Below, piece by piece: positions 36,220 to 47,603 of a stretch of 64,000 nucleotides of DNA. The DNA is from Hydrangea macrophylla (taxonomy: Eukaryota; Streptophyta; Magnoliopsida; Cornales; Hydrangeaceae). Position 1 is the stretch's first letter, and every line of letters begins with the position of its first letter. The translations under genes were made by a program, and so were the position numbers. A model generated the notes under the pieces. It was not told where the DNA came from and ran no database searches. It worked only from the letters and a program-made list of their open reading frames with translations. The DNA lies in assembly GCA_033977485.1 (NCBI GenBank), contig CM066983.1:59701010-59765009 (forward strand), read 5' to 3'.

Positions 36220-36770
36220 GAGGGTTAATGCAAATCTGTTGCTAGAACCGAGAATGTAAATCCTTCATATTCTCAAAACAAAGGATCGACGTAAATCTGT
36301 TACGCGGATCGAGAACATAAATATGTTATATTCTCCGAACGAGGGCTAATAATGCAAATCTATTGCGAGAACCGAGAATATAAATCCGTTACATTCTCAA
36401 AACAAAGGATCGATGTAAATATGTTACGCGGATCGAGAACATAAATCCGTTTTATTCTCAGAACAAGGGCTAACGCAAATCTGTTGTGAGAACTAAGAAT
36501 GTAAATCCGATACATTCTCAAAACAAAGGATCGACATAAATTTGTTACGCGGATCGAGAACATAAATTCGTTATATTCTCAGAACGAGGGCTAACGCAAA
36601 TCTGTTGCATGAACCGAGAATGTAAATCCGCTACATTCTCAAAACAAAGGATTGACGTAAATCTGTTACGCAGATTGAGAACATAAATCCGTTATATTCT
36701 CAGAACGAGGGCTAACGCAAATCTGTTACGAGAACCGAGAGTGCAAGTCTGTCACACTCTAAAAAAATGG
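36220..36770. repeat. tandem array of about 121 bp, five copies, in the Tat 3' region
   Basis: The phrase GGGCTAACGCAAATCTGTTG recurs near 36225, 36345, 36467, 36588 and 36708, a period of about 120-124 bp. Each unit holds hairpins such as GAGAATGTAA-5 nt-TTACATTCTC and GAGAACATAA-5 nt-TTATATTCTC. Tandem arrays in Tat/Ogre 3' regions are known sources of satellite DNA. Confidence 0.9.
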
Positions 36771-37060
36771 GGTAATCATATTTGGGGTAAGTCAAGACTC
36801 AAAATCATTTCAATTTTCAAAATTTGGGAGCCCACGTACTCAAAATTATTTCTATTTTCAAAATTTTGGGAGCCCACGGACTCAAAATTATTAAATTTGA
36901 GGACCAATTTGATCCTGAAAACCAACCTCGGGGGTTAAAAGCACAATGAGGGTAAAATTTGGGGGTTAAATCCAAATATTGGGGCCCAATTTTGAATTTT
37001 GGGGGGAAAACAAAATATCTCTTAACCGACTTAAATGCGACACACGCTTCAAACTCGCGA

Positions 37061-37127
37061 CAGTCACTGACTGCCGTACGGCACTCACGGAGTGCCGTTG
37101 CGGCATTCAGAGAGTGCCGCACTGCAG
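37061..37127. promoter_or_regulatory. palindrome cluster upstream of antisense gene 1
   Basis: CGGCACTCACGGAGTGCCG and CGGCATTCAGAGAGTGCCG, plus degenerate copies, about 280-350 bp before the ATG at 37407. The same motif family as in the LTR U3. Confidence 0.75.
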
Positions 37128-37406
37128 TTCAGCAACTACTGCGCACGAAAACCGAGTGTTGCGTTTGAGCGGCAGAGGCTTAAACTGAGAGTTTCATTTC
37201 ATTTCATTTCATTCTCTCATTTCTCTCTAACCCAAAATCTCTCTGGAGAAATTTTTTCCTCTTCTCTTCTTGCTTGTATTGATCTAGCCAGGGCTTATCA
37301 GGTTAGTTCTACTTGATCAAAACTCGAGTTATTCTCATTATTTTGTTGTTTTTTGAAAATTTTTTTATGAATCTAACACGCGAATCTTCCTCTTTCTTGA
37401 CAGATT

Positions 37407-37697
37407 ATGGCGAGCGGTTCCGGCAGCTGGAAGAAGGCCAAATATCGGGCCACTCCTCATCCTGACCCTACACTCTTGCTCCTGGATCCAGATGAGCACT
37501 TATCCGCCCGCGCGTTCAAGCGCGAGGCAAACGCCCTTTCTTTTTCTTTCTTTCAATTCTTTTCTTTTTGAACTTCATGAATGCTATGCACTATCAATAT
37601 AATTTCTCATGCCTCCTTATGCTCGTTGATCTTTCGGGTGTTCCAATCGTATCTGTGCTTGCCCGCCTATTTAATTTGATCGTCCCTTGACCTTATC

Positions 37698-37728
<31 letters not shown>

Positions 37729-40325
37729 AGTTTATGAACACAAACCGCTTTATTTGAAATTACACATTCCCTCATAAATACAACCACTGTGATTACAAAC
37801 TCCCGGGTGTTTCACCTGTAACTGTGCATATTTAATTTCACTATCTTTTTTCTTCCTCAAAGGATTTCTGGGTGTGACGTATGTTAATCAAAATCTTGCA
37901 CATGCTCCTAATGAATAGCGACTATTTGTTTTTCGGGCGCTATTGCTGCCTTTTAATTATTTTAATTCTGGCTTTAGACATCTTTTGAACCCAAATTTCT
38001 TTTGAAACTGAATTTCTTTTGAAACTCCACAGAAGTGAATCATCTCTTCTTTTCCTTTTCTGGAAATCTCTTCAGTACTGTAAATGCCTTCACCATTCAC
38101 CCCTTTTTTTGTTGTGTGAACGGCTGCTGAACTTAGTATGAATGCAAATGAGTACCATGCTTGTGAATTTTCCTGCGAATATTTCCAGATTCTTCCTTTC
38201 TCTCTCTTATTATTTATTCTTATGTTGCTTTTCTCCTATTTCCTTATTGTCATCTATTTATTTTTCTTACTTTTTCTTTCTTTATCCATTTACTGACATC
38301 AAATCTTGTGATTCTTTCTTCCAGTTGCAGCCCAAGGTGCTGAAGGGGCACAACAGTCTCGCCCACGGTTATGCGTGGTACACGGAGTTGACCGACGCGG
38401 TGAAGGGTTTTGTTACCGCGACTGGCTTTGGAGACTTCGTCAAACTTTTGACAAAGAGCTCCAATGACCTGAGGCAGATTCACGCATTGGCGGAGAGGTG
38501 GTGGGATACCACTAACACATTCCACTTTCTATTCGGCGAGATGACGATGACGCCGCAGGTTTTCTCCATGATCACCGGGATCCCATTTGGGAGAGAGAGC
38601 CTTCGCTACCTGGATGTGGCGAGGGAGTGGGATCGAATCAAGCCGCTGCTGGGAGCCGTCCCGGAGGAGCCCTTGGTCACGGCTAAGTGGTTCATGGATA
38701 CTTTTTGAGGCCGGCAGGGCTTTACTGACGAGAAGATGGCCCGGGGTTTTCTGATGTATGTGCTGGGGTGCTCTCTGCTGAGCACCAAGGGAGATCGGAT
38801 CTCCGTGACGCTGCTGGGGTCCCTGGAGCGTATGGATCAGATATATCAGTATGATTGGGCCGGGGCAGGGCTAACCATCCTCTATCAGCATATGGGAGAG
38901 ATATCCCGGGATCGCCCAGCCTCTACTGGCGGCTTCTGGAGGGCCTGGGAGGTATACTTCTCTTCTTTTATTAATTTCCTAATCCTGATTTAAACTTTGC
39001 ATTCTTATTCCAGATTTTTGTATTTATGCTCTTCCAAAACTTATGTTTCTCTCTCTTTCTTGTAGATTTGGTCCCATGAGTACTTGCACATGATGTTGCC
39101 TGATACGCGACCAACAGACGCCCTTATCATGCCCCAGGGGCTGAAGTTGGCGAAGGATCAGGTCGGGCGAAAGACCGGAGCTCACGATTTTATCTCGTTC
39201 AGGAACTTCCTGACGAACCTACAAGAGCAGCACGTCCGATGGCAGCCCTGGCTTGACGTACTTCTAGAGACCTCCCAGGGGATGCGGGAGTCGACTGGGT
39301 ATGACCCGCAAAGGGTCTTGCTGGATGGACCAGAGGCTCGGGCGTGGTACCTGGGAGAGAGGGTGACTAGACAGTCCTTGGCGACCGAGTCTTTCTTCGT
39401 GCCATACCCCCCGCCGGAGTCCATGAGAGCTACGGATACCCTCCAGGGTTCCGCGCTTACGGTTGCCCTAGCTGGTCTGTCTCTTCAGGGTTTCGTGGAG
39501 CCTCCAGCGGGATACGCAGCTTTCCGTGCTGCAAAGTTGATGAGGAACTTTCCCCTGATGGAGGTGACTCGGGTGAGTTTCTTTCAACCTTTTCCTTTAA
39601 TTCCTTTGAACATGCGTGTTTTATCTTCTTATTGCATTCATTCTTCCTTACAGCCCGTCCATGCTGCTGCTAGGGCTCCTGCTCTACCGCCCTGGGATTG
39701 GAGTCTTAGGACAGTCTCCTATGGTGAGCAGACTACTACCACGGTCCCCAGATATCAGGCGGGTGCTCCCATCATTCCGCTCCAGTACGATCATGTCCCG
39801 CGGGATTATGCGGAGGAGGGCTTGCTTTATGCTCACAGCGTGAGAGAGTGGATTTACGGCCAAGAGTGGAGGGTAATTTCTAAATCTTGCTTTATTTAAA
39901 ACTGTAGTTTTATTCAGACATTCTAACCCTTCTTCCTTTGGCTTAGGCTGAGGGGGCGCGAGCGGCTGCTGAGGCTCATACGAGAGCTCTGGTAAGAATG
40001 AAAATGCTCCTTTTTATTTGTTTATCTTGCTTTCTAAGCCATTTTTATTGGTAATTTGACTTGCTCCCTCCATCCAGGAGGAACAGGTGGGGGCTCTATC
40101 CCGACAGGTGGGAGAGCTCCAGCAGCGGCTTTAGCAGTTCGACATCCCTCTCAGCGATGCCCCTGGAGGCAGCGGTGCTGACGTGGTAGAGGCGTTGGTG
40201 AGGGCACCAGTAGCAGCAGAGGTAGGGGCAGAGGAGGAGGCGGACGCAGCGGGAGCGGTACAGAGTCAGAGGATGAGCCTCTCAGACGCGTCACTCGCCA
40301 GACTCGGGGCCGGGGCCGAGGCTGA
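37407..40325 (+). pseudogene. antisense gene 1 of the Tat element: plant mobile domain-like, six exons
   Basis: Exons 37407-37526, 38325-38951, 39066-39572, 39654-39872, 39947-39991 and 40078 to about 40325. The first five are multiples of three, so every intron is phase 0. A 5' UTR intron (37303-37403) is likely. Intron 1 uses GC-AG, the others GT-AG. The product (MASGSGSWKKAK..., KGHNSLAHGYAW, RWWDTTNTFHFLFGEMTMTP, MITGIPFGRE, LSTKGDRISV) matches the plant mobile domain/MAIN-like pattern: W-DT-THTFH, GEMT-TLDDV. Breaks: TGA 38706, TAG 40132, and a frame change before an RG-rich tail (RRVTRQTRGRGRG) ending at 40325. Being antisense to gag-pol, it keeps its introns through retrotransposition. 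Confidence 0.85.
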
Positions 40326-40773
40326 CTTTTCTTTCTCTCTTTTTATTTTTGAGCATTCTTAGAGAGGACTTATACTCTATTTTGGATGATTGTATATACA
40401 CATGCACACACTTTACTCTTGATGATGGCTTCAGGATAGCCGGTGGGATAGGTACCTGCCTTTATCTTTTCTGCTTTTTATTGCTATCATCGTATGTGTG
40501 ACCATAGCTTGGTCCTTTTATTATGCTTGGTATATGTATTTTGCTGTATGTGGGACCATAGCTTGGTCCCTCTTTTATTTTAACCTTGAATGCTTTTGTG
40601 AATGCATGAATGAATAAATAAATGAAATGAATGTATGTGACCATGGTCTGATATTGCTTGTACGTGCTGCATGATGCGCACATTTATTCTCTCTTTTGTT
40701 TACAGGTGGGCTGAATTATTACAAACAAACCCTAGCCAAAATGAGGCTCAGGATGGCACTCGGTTAGGTCTCA

Positions 40774-40883
40774 GCGGCACTCATTGAGTGCCGCAGCGGC
40801 ATTCAGTGAATGCCGCAACGGCACTCACGGACTGCCGCTCGGCACTTCGTTGAGTGCCGTTCTGTTTTATCGAGTGCCGCGAG
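40774..40883. promoter_or_regulatory. 22-bp-period palindrome array upstream of antisense gene 2
   Basis: Four 19-20 bp palindromes start at 40775, 40797, 40819 and 40840 (CGGCACTCATTGAGTGCCG, CGGCATTCAGTGAATGCCG and two variants). A TATA-like TATTTATA follows at 40906-40913 and the ATG at 40974, a compact promoter layout. Confidence 0.85.
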
Positions 40884-40973
40884 TAGGTGGACAGTTTTAT
40901 TCCCCTATTTATACTACTTTCTTCCCCCAATACTTCGCAAAACACCATTTTCTCTTCTTTACTTCCTTCTCAA

Positions 40974-42053
40974 ATGGCCCCCATCAGCTCCCAAATCCAT
41001 TTTCCATGGATGGATACCCTCTCCGGCATTGATAGGCTCAACTTTGAGTGTTTCAGACTAAATGATCTCTTCTCTTTCCGACGGATGAATTTGAATGAGG
41101 GCCTACTTCGAGCTGCCATCCAATGTTGGGATCCCTCTCTCAACGTCTTTCATTTTGGCTCTTAGGAGACTTGTCCTTTGTTTGAGGAATTCAGCGCTAT
41201 TCTGCACACTGATCCTTTTGCTGAGTTGATAGTTCCTTTGGTTCAGGCCGGGTACGTCCGGGATTTAGCCACTCTTCTCCATATATCTCGGAATGCGACG
41301 GGCTCTTTTATTTGCGACAGGCAGATTGACTTCGAGCGCCTCTCTTCCGTTTATGCTCCCATAGGAGACCCTTATGATGGAGAGTATCAAATCATTCGAC
41401 GTAGCGCCCTGTCGATTACTATGCTTTCTTACTTCCTCCTTCAGTCATCTTCCGACATTCTCATACCCATTGCCTATGGTTTGCGGGAGATGAAGAGTGC
41501 TGTTATGCTGATTCTTGGCGAGACTCTGATTGGTTTGGGCCACGCTCATACTGCTGAGGCTATGTTATCCGCGGGAGCACCTTTTGTCTTACAGGTTTGG
41601 CTTATGGAACGCCTCGATCTCTTCATACACTCCTCACATCTTCGTGGGCCACTTCCCTATGACCGTATAGAGGTTCATTGCCTATTCCACTCTGCCGATG
41701 CTTGGCTTGGCTGGTTCCGAGGTCTTTCTTCTGGTGATATTTGTTGGGCCTACCCGTAGTGGGTTTACCACTCTGTCGCCGTACACCTTCCTGGGCGGCC
41801 CGGCATCTGGTTGCCTGGCTTGCATGCTACTACTTTCTACATTCCTGGTCGGGTGGTCCGCCAGTTCGGACTCTTATAGGACATTACTGAGACTGTTACC
41901 GCTGATTTTACTAAAGGGTCCACTTTGCGCCCTTCTATTGTGAAGGCTTTCATCGAGGCTTGGCATGACAGAGTTTCAGCCCCCTTCCGGAGAATGCCGG
42001 CTTCGATCGTGCCTACCGCTGAGTATCTTTTGCAGATTCAAACTCTGATCTAG
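40974..42053 (+). pseudogene. antisense gene 2 of the Tat element (359 codons, three TAG codons)
   Basis: A single uninterrupted frame runs from ATG 40974 to TAG 42051, broken only by TAG at 41163, 41757 and 41877; no frameshift. Features: MDTLSGIDRLNFECFRLNDL near residue 14, FEEFSAIL, a long hydrophobic-helical middle (LSITMLSYFLLQ, IPIAYGLREMKSAVMLILGETL) and QVWLMERLDLF, then a C-terminal VKAFIEAWHDRV. The PLFEEF...W-L-RL layout recalls the DUF7745/PMD-related extra proteins found with plant retrotransposons, but I cannot name a family securely. Converges on integrase (42718). Confidence 0.75.
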
Positions 42054-42717
42054 AGACAGTCTTCATAGATATTTGTTGACAAAAGTAAAACAAACAGGAT
42101 AAAGTTCTTCTTTATGAAAAAAAATCAGACAAGTCCTGCCTATCTTTTTTTTTATGCTTTTGAATGTGATTTTCTTTATTTCTTTCTTCAAAAAGTGCTT
42201 TCATCTTTAGGGAAAGGTCTAGCATGTTTAATCACAGTGTTCACTCCTCCAATTAATCTTTTATGAAGTATTCTCCTCTTAGTGTCTTTTCTTGGTTCTT
42301 TACTTTGCTTTGTGTCTTGCTTAAAGCTTTAGTCTTTCTATACCATGAATTCACGTTTGTTTATTTATAGTACTCATTTTGATAGTCAGGAGATCCAGAG
42401 ATGGGTTCTTCGGGTAGCAAACGAAGTTTGCACCTGGTTTTGTGGCTTCAAGGTGGTTCTGGGCAAACGCCAGTTTGCCCCTAGTTTAGCACAGGGTTTT
42501 TCTTTTTAGGTTTTCATGGGCCGAAGGCTTTTGAGAGTCGGCTACTTATCCCCGAATGGGTATCAGGCCTGTAGTAGTTCAGCTTAAGGCTTGAAGGAAG
42601 ATGCCGCCCGGGCGGTTTTATTTTAATGACCGATCCAAGTAGGTTGCCTACGTATCCCCTAGCGGGAATCAGGTCAAGCGTAGTTCATAGAGGTAGGAAG
42701 TTTTGAAAGGAATGGTT
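42054..42717. other. region between integrase and antisense gene 2, with duplicated 3'-end motifs
   Basis: Holds a CAGTTTGCCCCTAGTTTAGC stretch (about 42468-42488) resembling the PPT/LTR junction at 35744-35762, and direct-repeat copy B (42640-42697). No reading frame of note. Confidence 0.6.
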
Positions 42718-43865
42718 TCAAGCAAAGTATTTCTTAAGGCGATCGAGGTTAATCAGTTGTTTAAATTCAACCCCGTCTAGGTCCATGAGATAGGCCGCCC
42801 CTCCAGAGAGGAGAGTTTTTATGATGTACGGCCCGACCCAGTCGGGTTTGAATTTTCCTCTGGGGTCATAAACGAGCACTTTCAGTTCTTTGAGGACCAG
42901 GTCACCCTTAGCAAGCTTCCTTGGGCGGACCTTTTTGTTGAAAGCACGAGCTATCCTCTTCTGATATCCACGAGTATGGTTTATTGCGGCCAACCTCTTC
43001 TCATCGAGCAACATCAACTCCTCATACCTTCCTCGTATCCATTCCGATTCGGTGATCTCACATTCTGCCAAAACCCTAAGAGAGGGTATCTCTACTTTAA
43101 CTGGGAGAATGGCCTCCATACCGTAAACCAGCGAATAAGGTGTAGCTCCTGTAGAAGTTCTTACAGAGGTCCGGTACCCCCATAGTGCAAACGGTAGCTT
43201 CTCGTGCCAATCTTTGTACGTATCCATTGTTTTTCCCAAGATTGCTTTAACATTCTTATTAGCTGCTTCTACTGCTCCGTTCATTTGAGGCCTATATGGA
43301 GAGGACTGATGGCGGGTGATCCTGTACTTTTCTAAAAGCGTGATAACTTCTCTCTGGAAATGGCTACCATAATCTGAGATGAACTCGTTGGGGATCCCAT
43401 ACCTGCAGATTATATTCTTTTCGATGAAGCTCACAACATCCTTAGCCTTTAATGTGGCATACGACGCGGCCTCCACCCACTTAGTAAAGTAGTCTATCGC
43501 TACAATTATATATCAATGTCAGTTGGAAGCCTTCGGAACTATTTCATCGATGATATCAATGCCCCAAACAGAGAAAGGCCAAGGCGTTGTCATGCTATAG
43601 AGCTGGGAAGGTGGGGTATGCATTAGATTGGCATGGATTTGGCATTTGTGGTATTTTCTAACGTACTCACAATAATCTTTTTCCAGAGTCGTCCAATAAT
43701 ATCCTTGCCGAATGATCTTCTTTGCCAGCATATGCCCATTCATGTGGGGGCCCACAGACTCCTTCATGTATTTCTTCCATCATTCTTTTGGCCTCTTTTC
43801 CATATAGACATTCTAAATTGTACCCTGTGTATAACCTTTTCCATAGCTTATCTGCATAGATCGCG
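42718..43865 (-). pseudogene. Tat integrase (broken)
   Basis: From right to left: the HHCC zinc domain (GHMLAKKIIRQGYYW, KYHKCQIHAN), then DIIDEI with catalytic Asp, FTKWVEAA, FISDYGSHFQ with the second Asp, YRPQMNGAVEAANKN with the catalytic Glu, ALWGYRTSVRTSTG and VYGMEAILPVKVEIPS, and a C-terminal GPYIIKTLL. All three acidic residues are present. Breaks: one extra C near 43757, TGA codons near 43510-43518, TAA 43865. Ends at TGA 42718. Confidence 0.92.
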
Positions 43866-43867
43866 AA

Positions 43868-44492
43868 TTAGGCTGAGAACCTTCGGATTGCCTTTCTGTC
43901 CTTTTCTGAGGCTCCTTCAGGGTATTCTCCTTCTTTAATGAAATTCCACACATCCACATACCACAGTATTTCCCCCTCGTCTTCTATGGCCGCGACTGTC
44001 TCAAATGAGAGTTGATTTCTGATTTCTATGGATAGTGGGACCATCGTGACCCCTGAGGGGATATGTATCATTGATGTCAGGGTCGCAAGGGAATCGGCCA
44101 ATTGGTTTTCCTCTTGGGGAAGGTAGTAGAATGATATCTTCTTGAATTGTTCTTTTAAACTCTCCAAATAGTCATGGTATGGCCTCAACTTCTCGTGTTT
44201 CACCCTTCAATCTCCCCACACTTGGGATATGATCAAATTTGAATCTCCAAACACATCAACTTTTTCAACTTTCAAGGCTAGCGTCGCCTCCATGCCCACT
44301 ATGCATGCTTCGTACTCCGCTGTGTTATTGATTGAGTTGTATTTAAGCTTGAGGGCCAGTGGGGTAGGGGTTCCATCAGGTGCTACAAGGATAACCCCGA
44401 CTCTGTAGTCTAGTTGATTGGCGGCCCCATCGAAATACATCCTCCATAAATCCTCCCTTACCTCCATCACTCCTTCGTCAGGAAACCTGAAT
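43868..44492 (-). pseudogene. Tat second RNase H domain (broken)
   Basis: After the RT-linked RNase H, a second RNase H of the RVT_3/archaeal type follows: WRMYFDGAANQLDYRVG (first Asp), NTAEYEACIVGMEATL (Glu), VFGDSNLIISQV (Asp) and QLADSLATL (last Asp). A second, plant-type RNase H is diagnostic of Tat-lineage elements. TGA codons at 44492 and 44204. Confidence 0.92.
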
Positions 44493-44494
44493 TC

Positions 44495-46173
44495 TCATTT
44501 CTCCCCAGTTTCTACGGTAAGGTCAGCTAGGTACTCGGCGATGGATCTCCCTTTGACAGATTTGGAGGTGACATATCTGATATCAAACTCTGCTAGCATC
44601 ATGGTCCATCGGGAAATCCTACTGGTCAAGGCGGGCTTTTTAAACAGGTATTTGAGCGGGTCCATTCGGGAGATTAAGATCATGGGAAAGGCTAACATAT
44701 AATGCCTAAGACGACGGGTACACCAGACTAAAGCCCAATATGCTTTCTCTAAGGGTGAGTACTTCAACTCGTATCCGGTCATCCTCTTGCTCAAGTAATA
44801 AATGGCCTTTTCTACGTGCCCTCCTTCTCCTTCTTGGGCCAGCATGCATCCTATTGAATCCTCGGTCACAGAAAGGTATAGCAACAGAGGCTTCCCGGGT
44901 GAAGGTGGTGACAGGACATGTGGGTTTTGGAGGTAGGTTTTGATTTTATCGAAGGCTTTCTGACACAAGGTATCCCACTCGAACTTCTCTCCTTTTCTGA
45001 GTAGCTTAAATAGCGGATCGCAGGTCATGGTGAGTTTTGAGATAAAAACGGCTTATAAACTGTATTCTACCCAGGAACCCCCTCAGCTCTTTTTCATTCT
45101 TGGGTGGCTGCATTTCGACTATGGCTTTTATCTTGGTCGAGTCTACTTCAATTCCCCTCTGAGTAATAAGGAATCCTAACAATTTTCCGGTGGTGACCCC
45201 GAAGGTACATTTCTGTGGGTTTAGTCTCATCCTAAACTCCCTTAACCTCCCAAAAAACTTCCTCAGAGCCTCCAAGTGTCCTCTCCTCTCCTTAGATTTC
45301 ACAATCATATCATCCACATACACTTCCACCTCTTTATGGATCATGTCGTGCAATAACGTGGTAGCGGCTCGCTGATATGTTGCTCCTGCATTCTTGAGCC
45401 CAAATGGCATCACCCTATAAGCTGTATGTTCCCCATGGCATGATAAAAGTGGTTTTCTCTCTATCCTCTGGTGCCATGAGGATCTGATTATAGTCGGAGA
45501 ATCCATCCATGAAGGACAGAAGCTCATGCCCGACGGTGTTATCAACGAGGACATCGACATGTGGTAAAGAGAAATCATCTTTAGGGCTTGCTTTGTTTAA
45601 GTCTCGGAAATCAATGCAAATCCTAACACGACCATCCTTTTTGGGAACATGCACTATATTGGCAATCCATTCTGGATACTCGGTGACCATTAAGAATCCG
45701 GCTTTTAACTACTTTTCAACTTCCTCTTTGACTTTGAGTGCCCATTCAGGCCTCATTCGCCTCAATTTTTGTTTTACTGGTTTCGAATTTGGGAAAACGG
45801 GGATGTGGTGTTGGACTATCTCTGGATCAATTCCCGACATATCATTATAAGACCATGCAAAAACATCTTTGAATTCACTTAATAGTTTGATTAATTCTTT
45901 GCTTTCTTCTTTGCCAAGTGTAGAGCCGATAAAGACATTTTGAGGATTATTTTCATTTCCTAGATTAATTGTTAGAGTGTCTTCAATGATTTTACATGCA
46001 GATTCTTTTTCTTTTTCAATTAACTTTTGCAATTCAATGGGTATTTCATGATCATCACATTCATCACATTCATTAAGCGCGTTTGAGTAGGCAGAATCAG
46101 TCATGCTTTCATTGATTTTCTTTGGAGTGATTACAATAGACATGGAAATTGAAAGACGCCTCATTTGGGCCAT
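44495..46173 (-). pseudogene. Tat reverse transcriptase and RNase H (broken)
   Basis: ATG 46173 opens the pol part: VFAWSYNDMSGID, PVKQKLRRM, TAG (45706), YPEWIANIVHVPKKDG, RICIDFRDLN, FMDGFSDYNQI, TPWGTY (as MPWGTY), VMPFGLKNAGATYQR, the catalytic YVDDMIVKS, LGFLI, GFLGRIQFISRF, then RNase H (EKAYWALVWCTRRLRHYM, MLAEFDIRYV, IAEYLADL). Single extra T bases near 45430 and 45045 shift the frame. Its ATG overlaps the gag-pro TAA as TAATG. Confidence 0.93.
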
Positions 46174-47603
46174 TACAGACCTGGGTGTGGGGGATACCTG
46201 TCACTAGACTCAAAAACCCACTCTTTCTTGTTCTCTCTTCCCATATCGGCGATAAAGCATTCTTCCAAGTCCCCTGTCTCGGTAATTTCCTCCATTTCTT
46301 CTTTCTCGGCCCTTCCCTTGTCGTTCTCCCTCTAATCTTTCTCATCTTTTTCACTCTCGGTTGCCTCCTCCACCAGACCTTCAACGTATTCATCTTTGGT
46401 CTTTCCATGACCAGCTTTCATAACTTCTGTGCTCCCTTCGCACAACAGATCTTTCATGACAGAGCTGTCTAGCGCATCAATCCAATCCTTAGCAGTAACC
46501 GACTTGGCAGGCGGCTACAGGTATAGGTCTTCATATGCAGAAAACTCGTGGGGAAAGAAGATCTCAAACCCTGGCTTCAAACATTTATCTTTCTAGTCCA
46601 CTCATGGCTCTGGGAAGCCGCAAAAGGGGAAATCTTCTCCTTCCTTCATAAAATATCCGTTGAGCGTCTTTAGGTAAAGGTCTAATGGCGCATCGACGGC
46701 CTTCTTCTTTTCTTTTTTCCCTTTCTTGGATGGTTGGTACCCTAGACCGTGAGTGTGAGTCTGAGTAGGAATTTTTGGAAACTCCGGTAGGCCTTGGTGG
46801 TTCTTTCCCAACCCCAAACCTGGAAAAAAATCCATTTTCTTCATGGTCCCTGCAACCAACTGGCTTGCATATTGGTCAAAGTAAAGTGGCAGGAATTCTT
46901 TTGGCTTTTCCTCCTCAATCATGCCGATGAACTCGAACCCTCTCATTTTTGCTTCTTCTTCTTGTAGCTGTAATTCTAGAATCGGTGCGCTTGACAAAGC
47001 TTCAGACGAACGAACCCAGCTATCCCCGAGGATGTCGCAGACTTTGCCCTTCCAAACACATATGACCTTTTGATGAATGGTGGACGGTATGGCACCCAAG
47101 CTATCCAACCATGGCCTCCCTAGCAATAAATTAAAAGAGACGGGGATATCAATGATTTGAAATTCAGCTTCTTTATCCACTGGTCTAATGATGAGGTTAA
47201 GAAAGATGATACCCATGACCGTTCTCTGAGTGTTGTCATACGCCCTGACCTTTTGCTGGGACGTCACGAAAGACGATTCATCTAAGCCCATCCGTTTGGC
47301 TGTTCGGAAGGGGCATACATTCAGAGCAGACCCGTTATCAACAAGACAAGCGGGTACGGTGTTCCCCAAACATTCGACAGTGACGTACAATGGCTTGTTG
47401 AGCATGGGTCCTTCGGGGGGTACGTCATCTGAAGAAAAGGTGATAGCTAAGGTCGGGATTCTGCCAATCATTCCCACAATATCTTCCGATGCTGTGTTGA
47501 TGGGAACATCAGATTGATTTAGGGCGTCCAACACTACCTGCCTGTGGCGTTTTGATGCTATCAGTAACCCCCAAATGGTGATATTGGCCTGAGTTTTCTT
47601 CAT
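46173..47603 (-). pseudogene. Tat aspartic protease and linker to RT (broken)
   Basis: Same frame as gag. The retropepsin-like core reads VPACLVDNGSALNVCP (catalytic Asp kept, DNG/S form usual in this lineage) and FNLLLGRPWLDSLGAIPSTI. A glycine-rich GLGLGKNHQG/GLGY segment follows. Then an acidic linker rich in E and K. Stops in frame: TGA 46602, TAG 46593, 46515, 46332; the frame ends at TAA 46173. No frameshift is needed across this segment. Confidence 0.88.

Noticed and set aside
35337..40883. Palindromic repeats at regular spacing resembling a CRISPR array
   Set aside because: Spacers are only 2-3 bp, not unique 30-bp sequences, there are no cas genes, and the context is a plant retrotransposon LTR.
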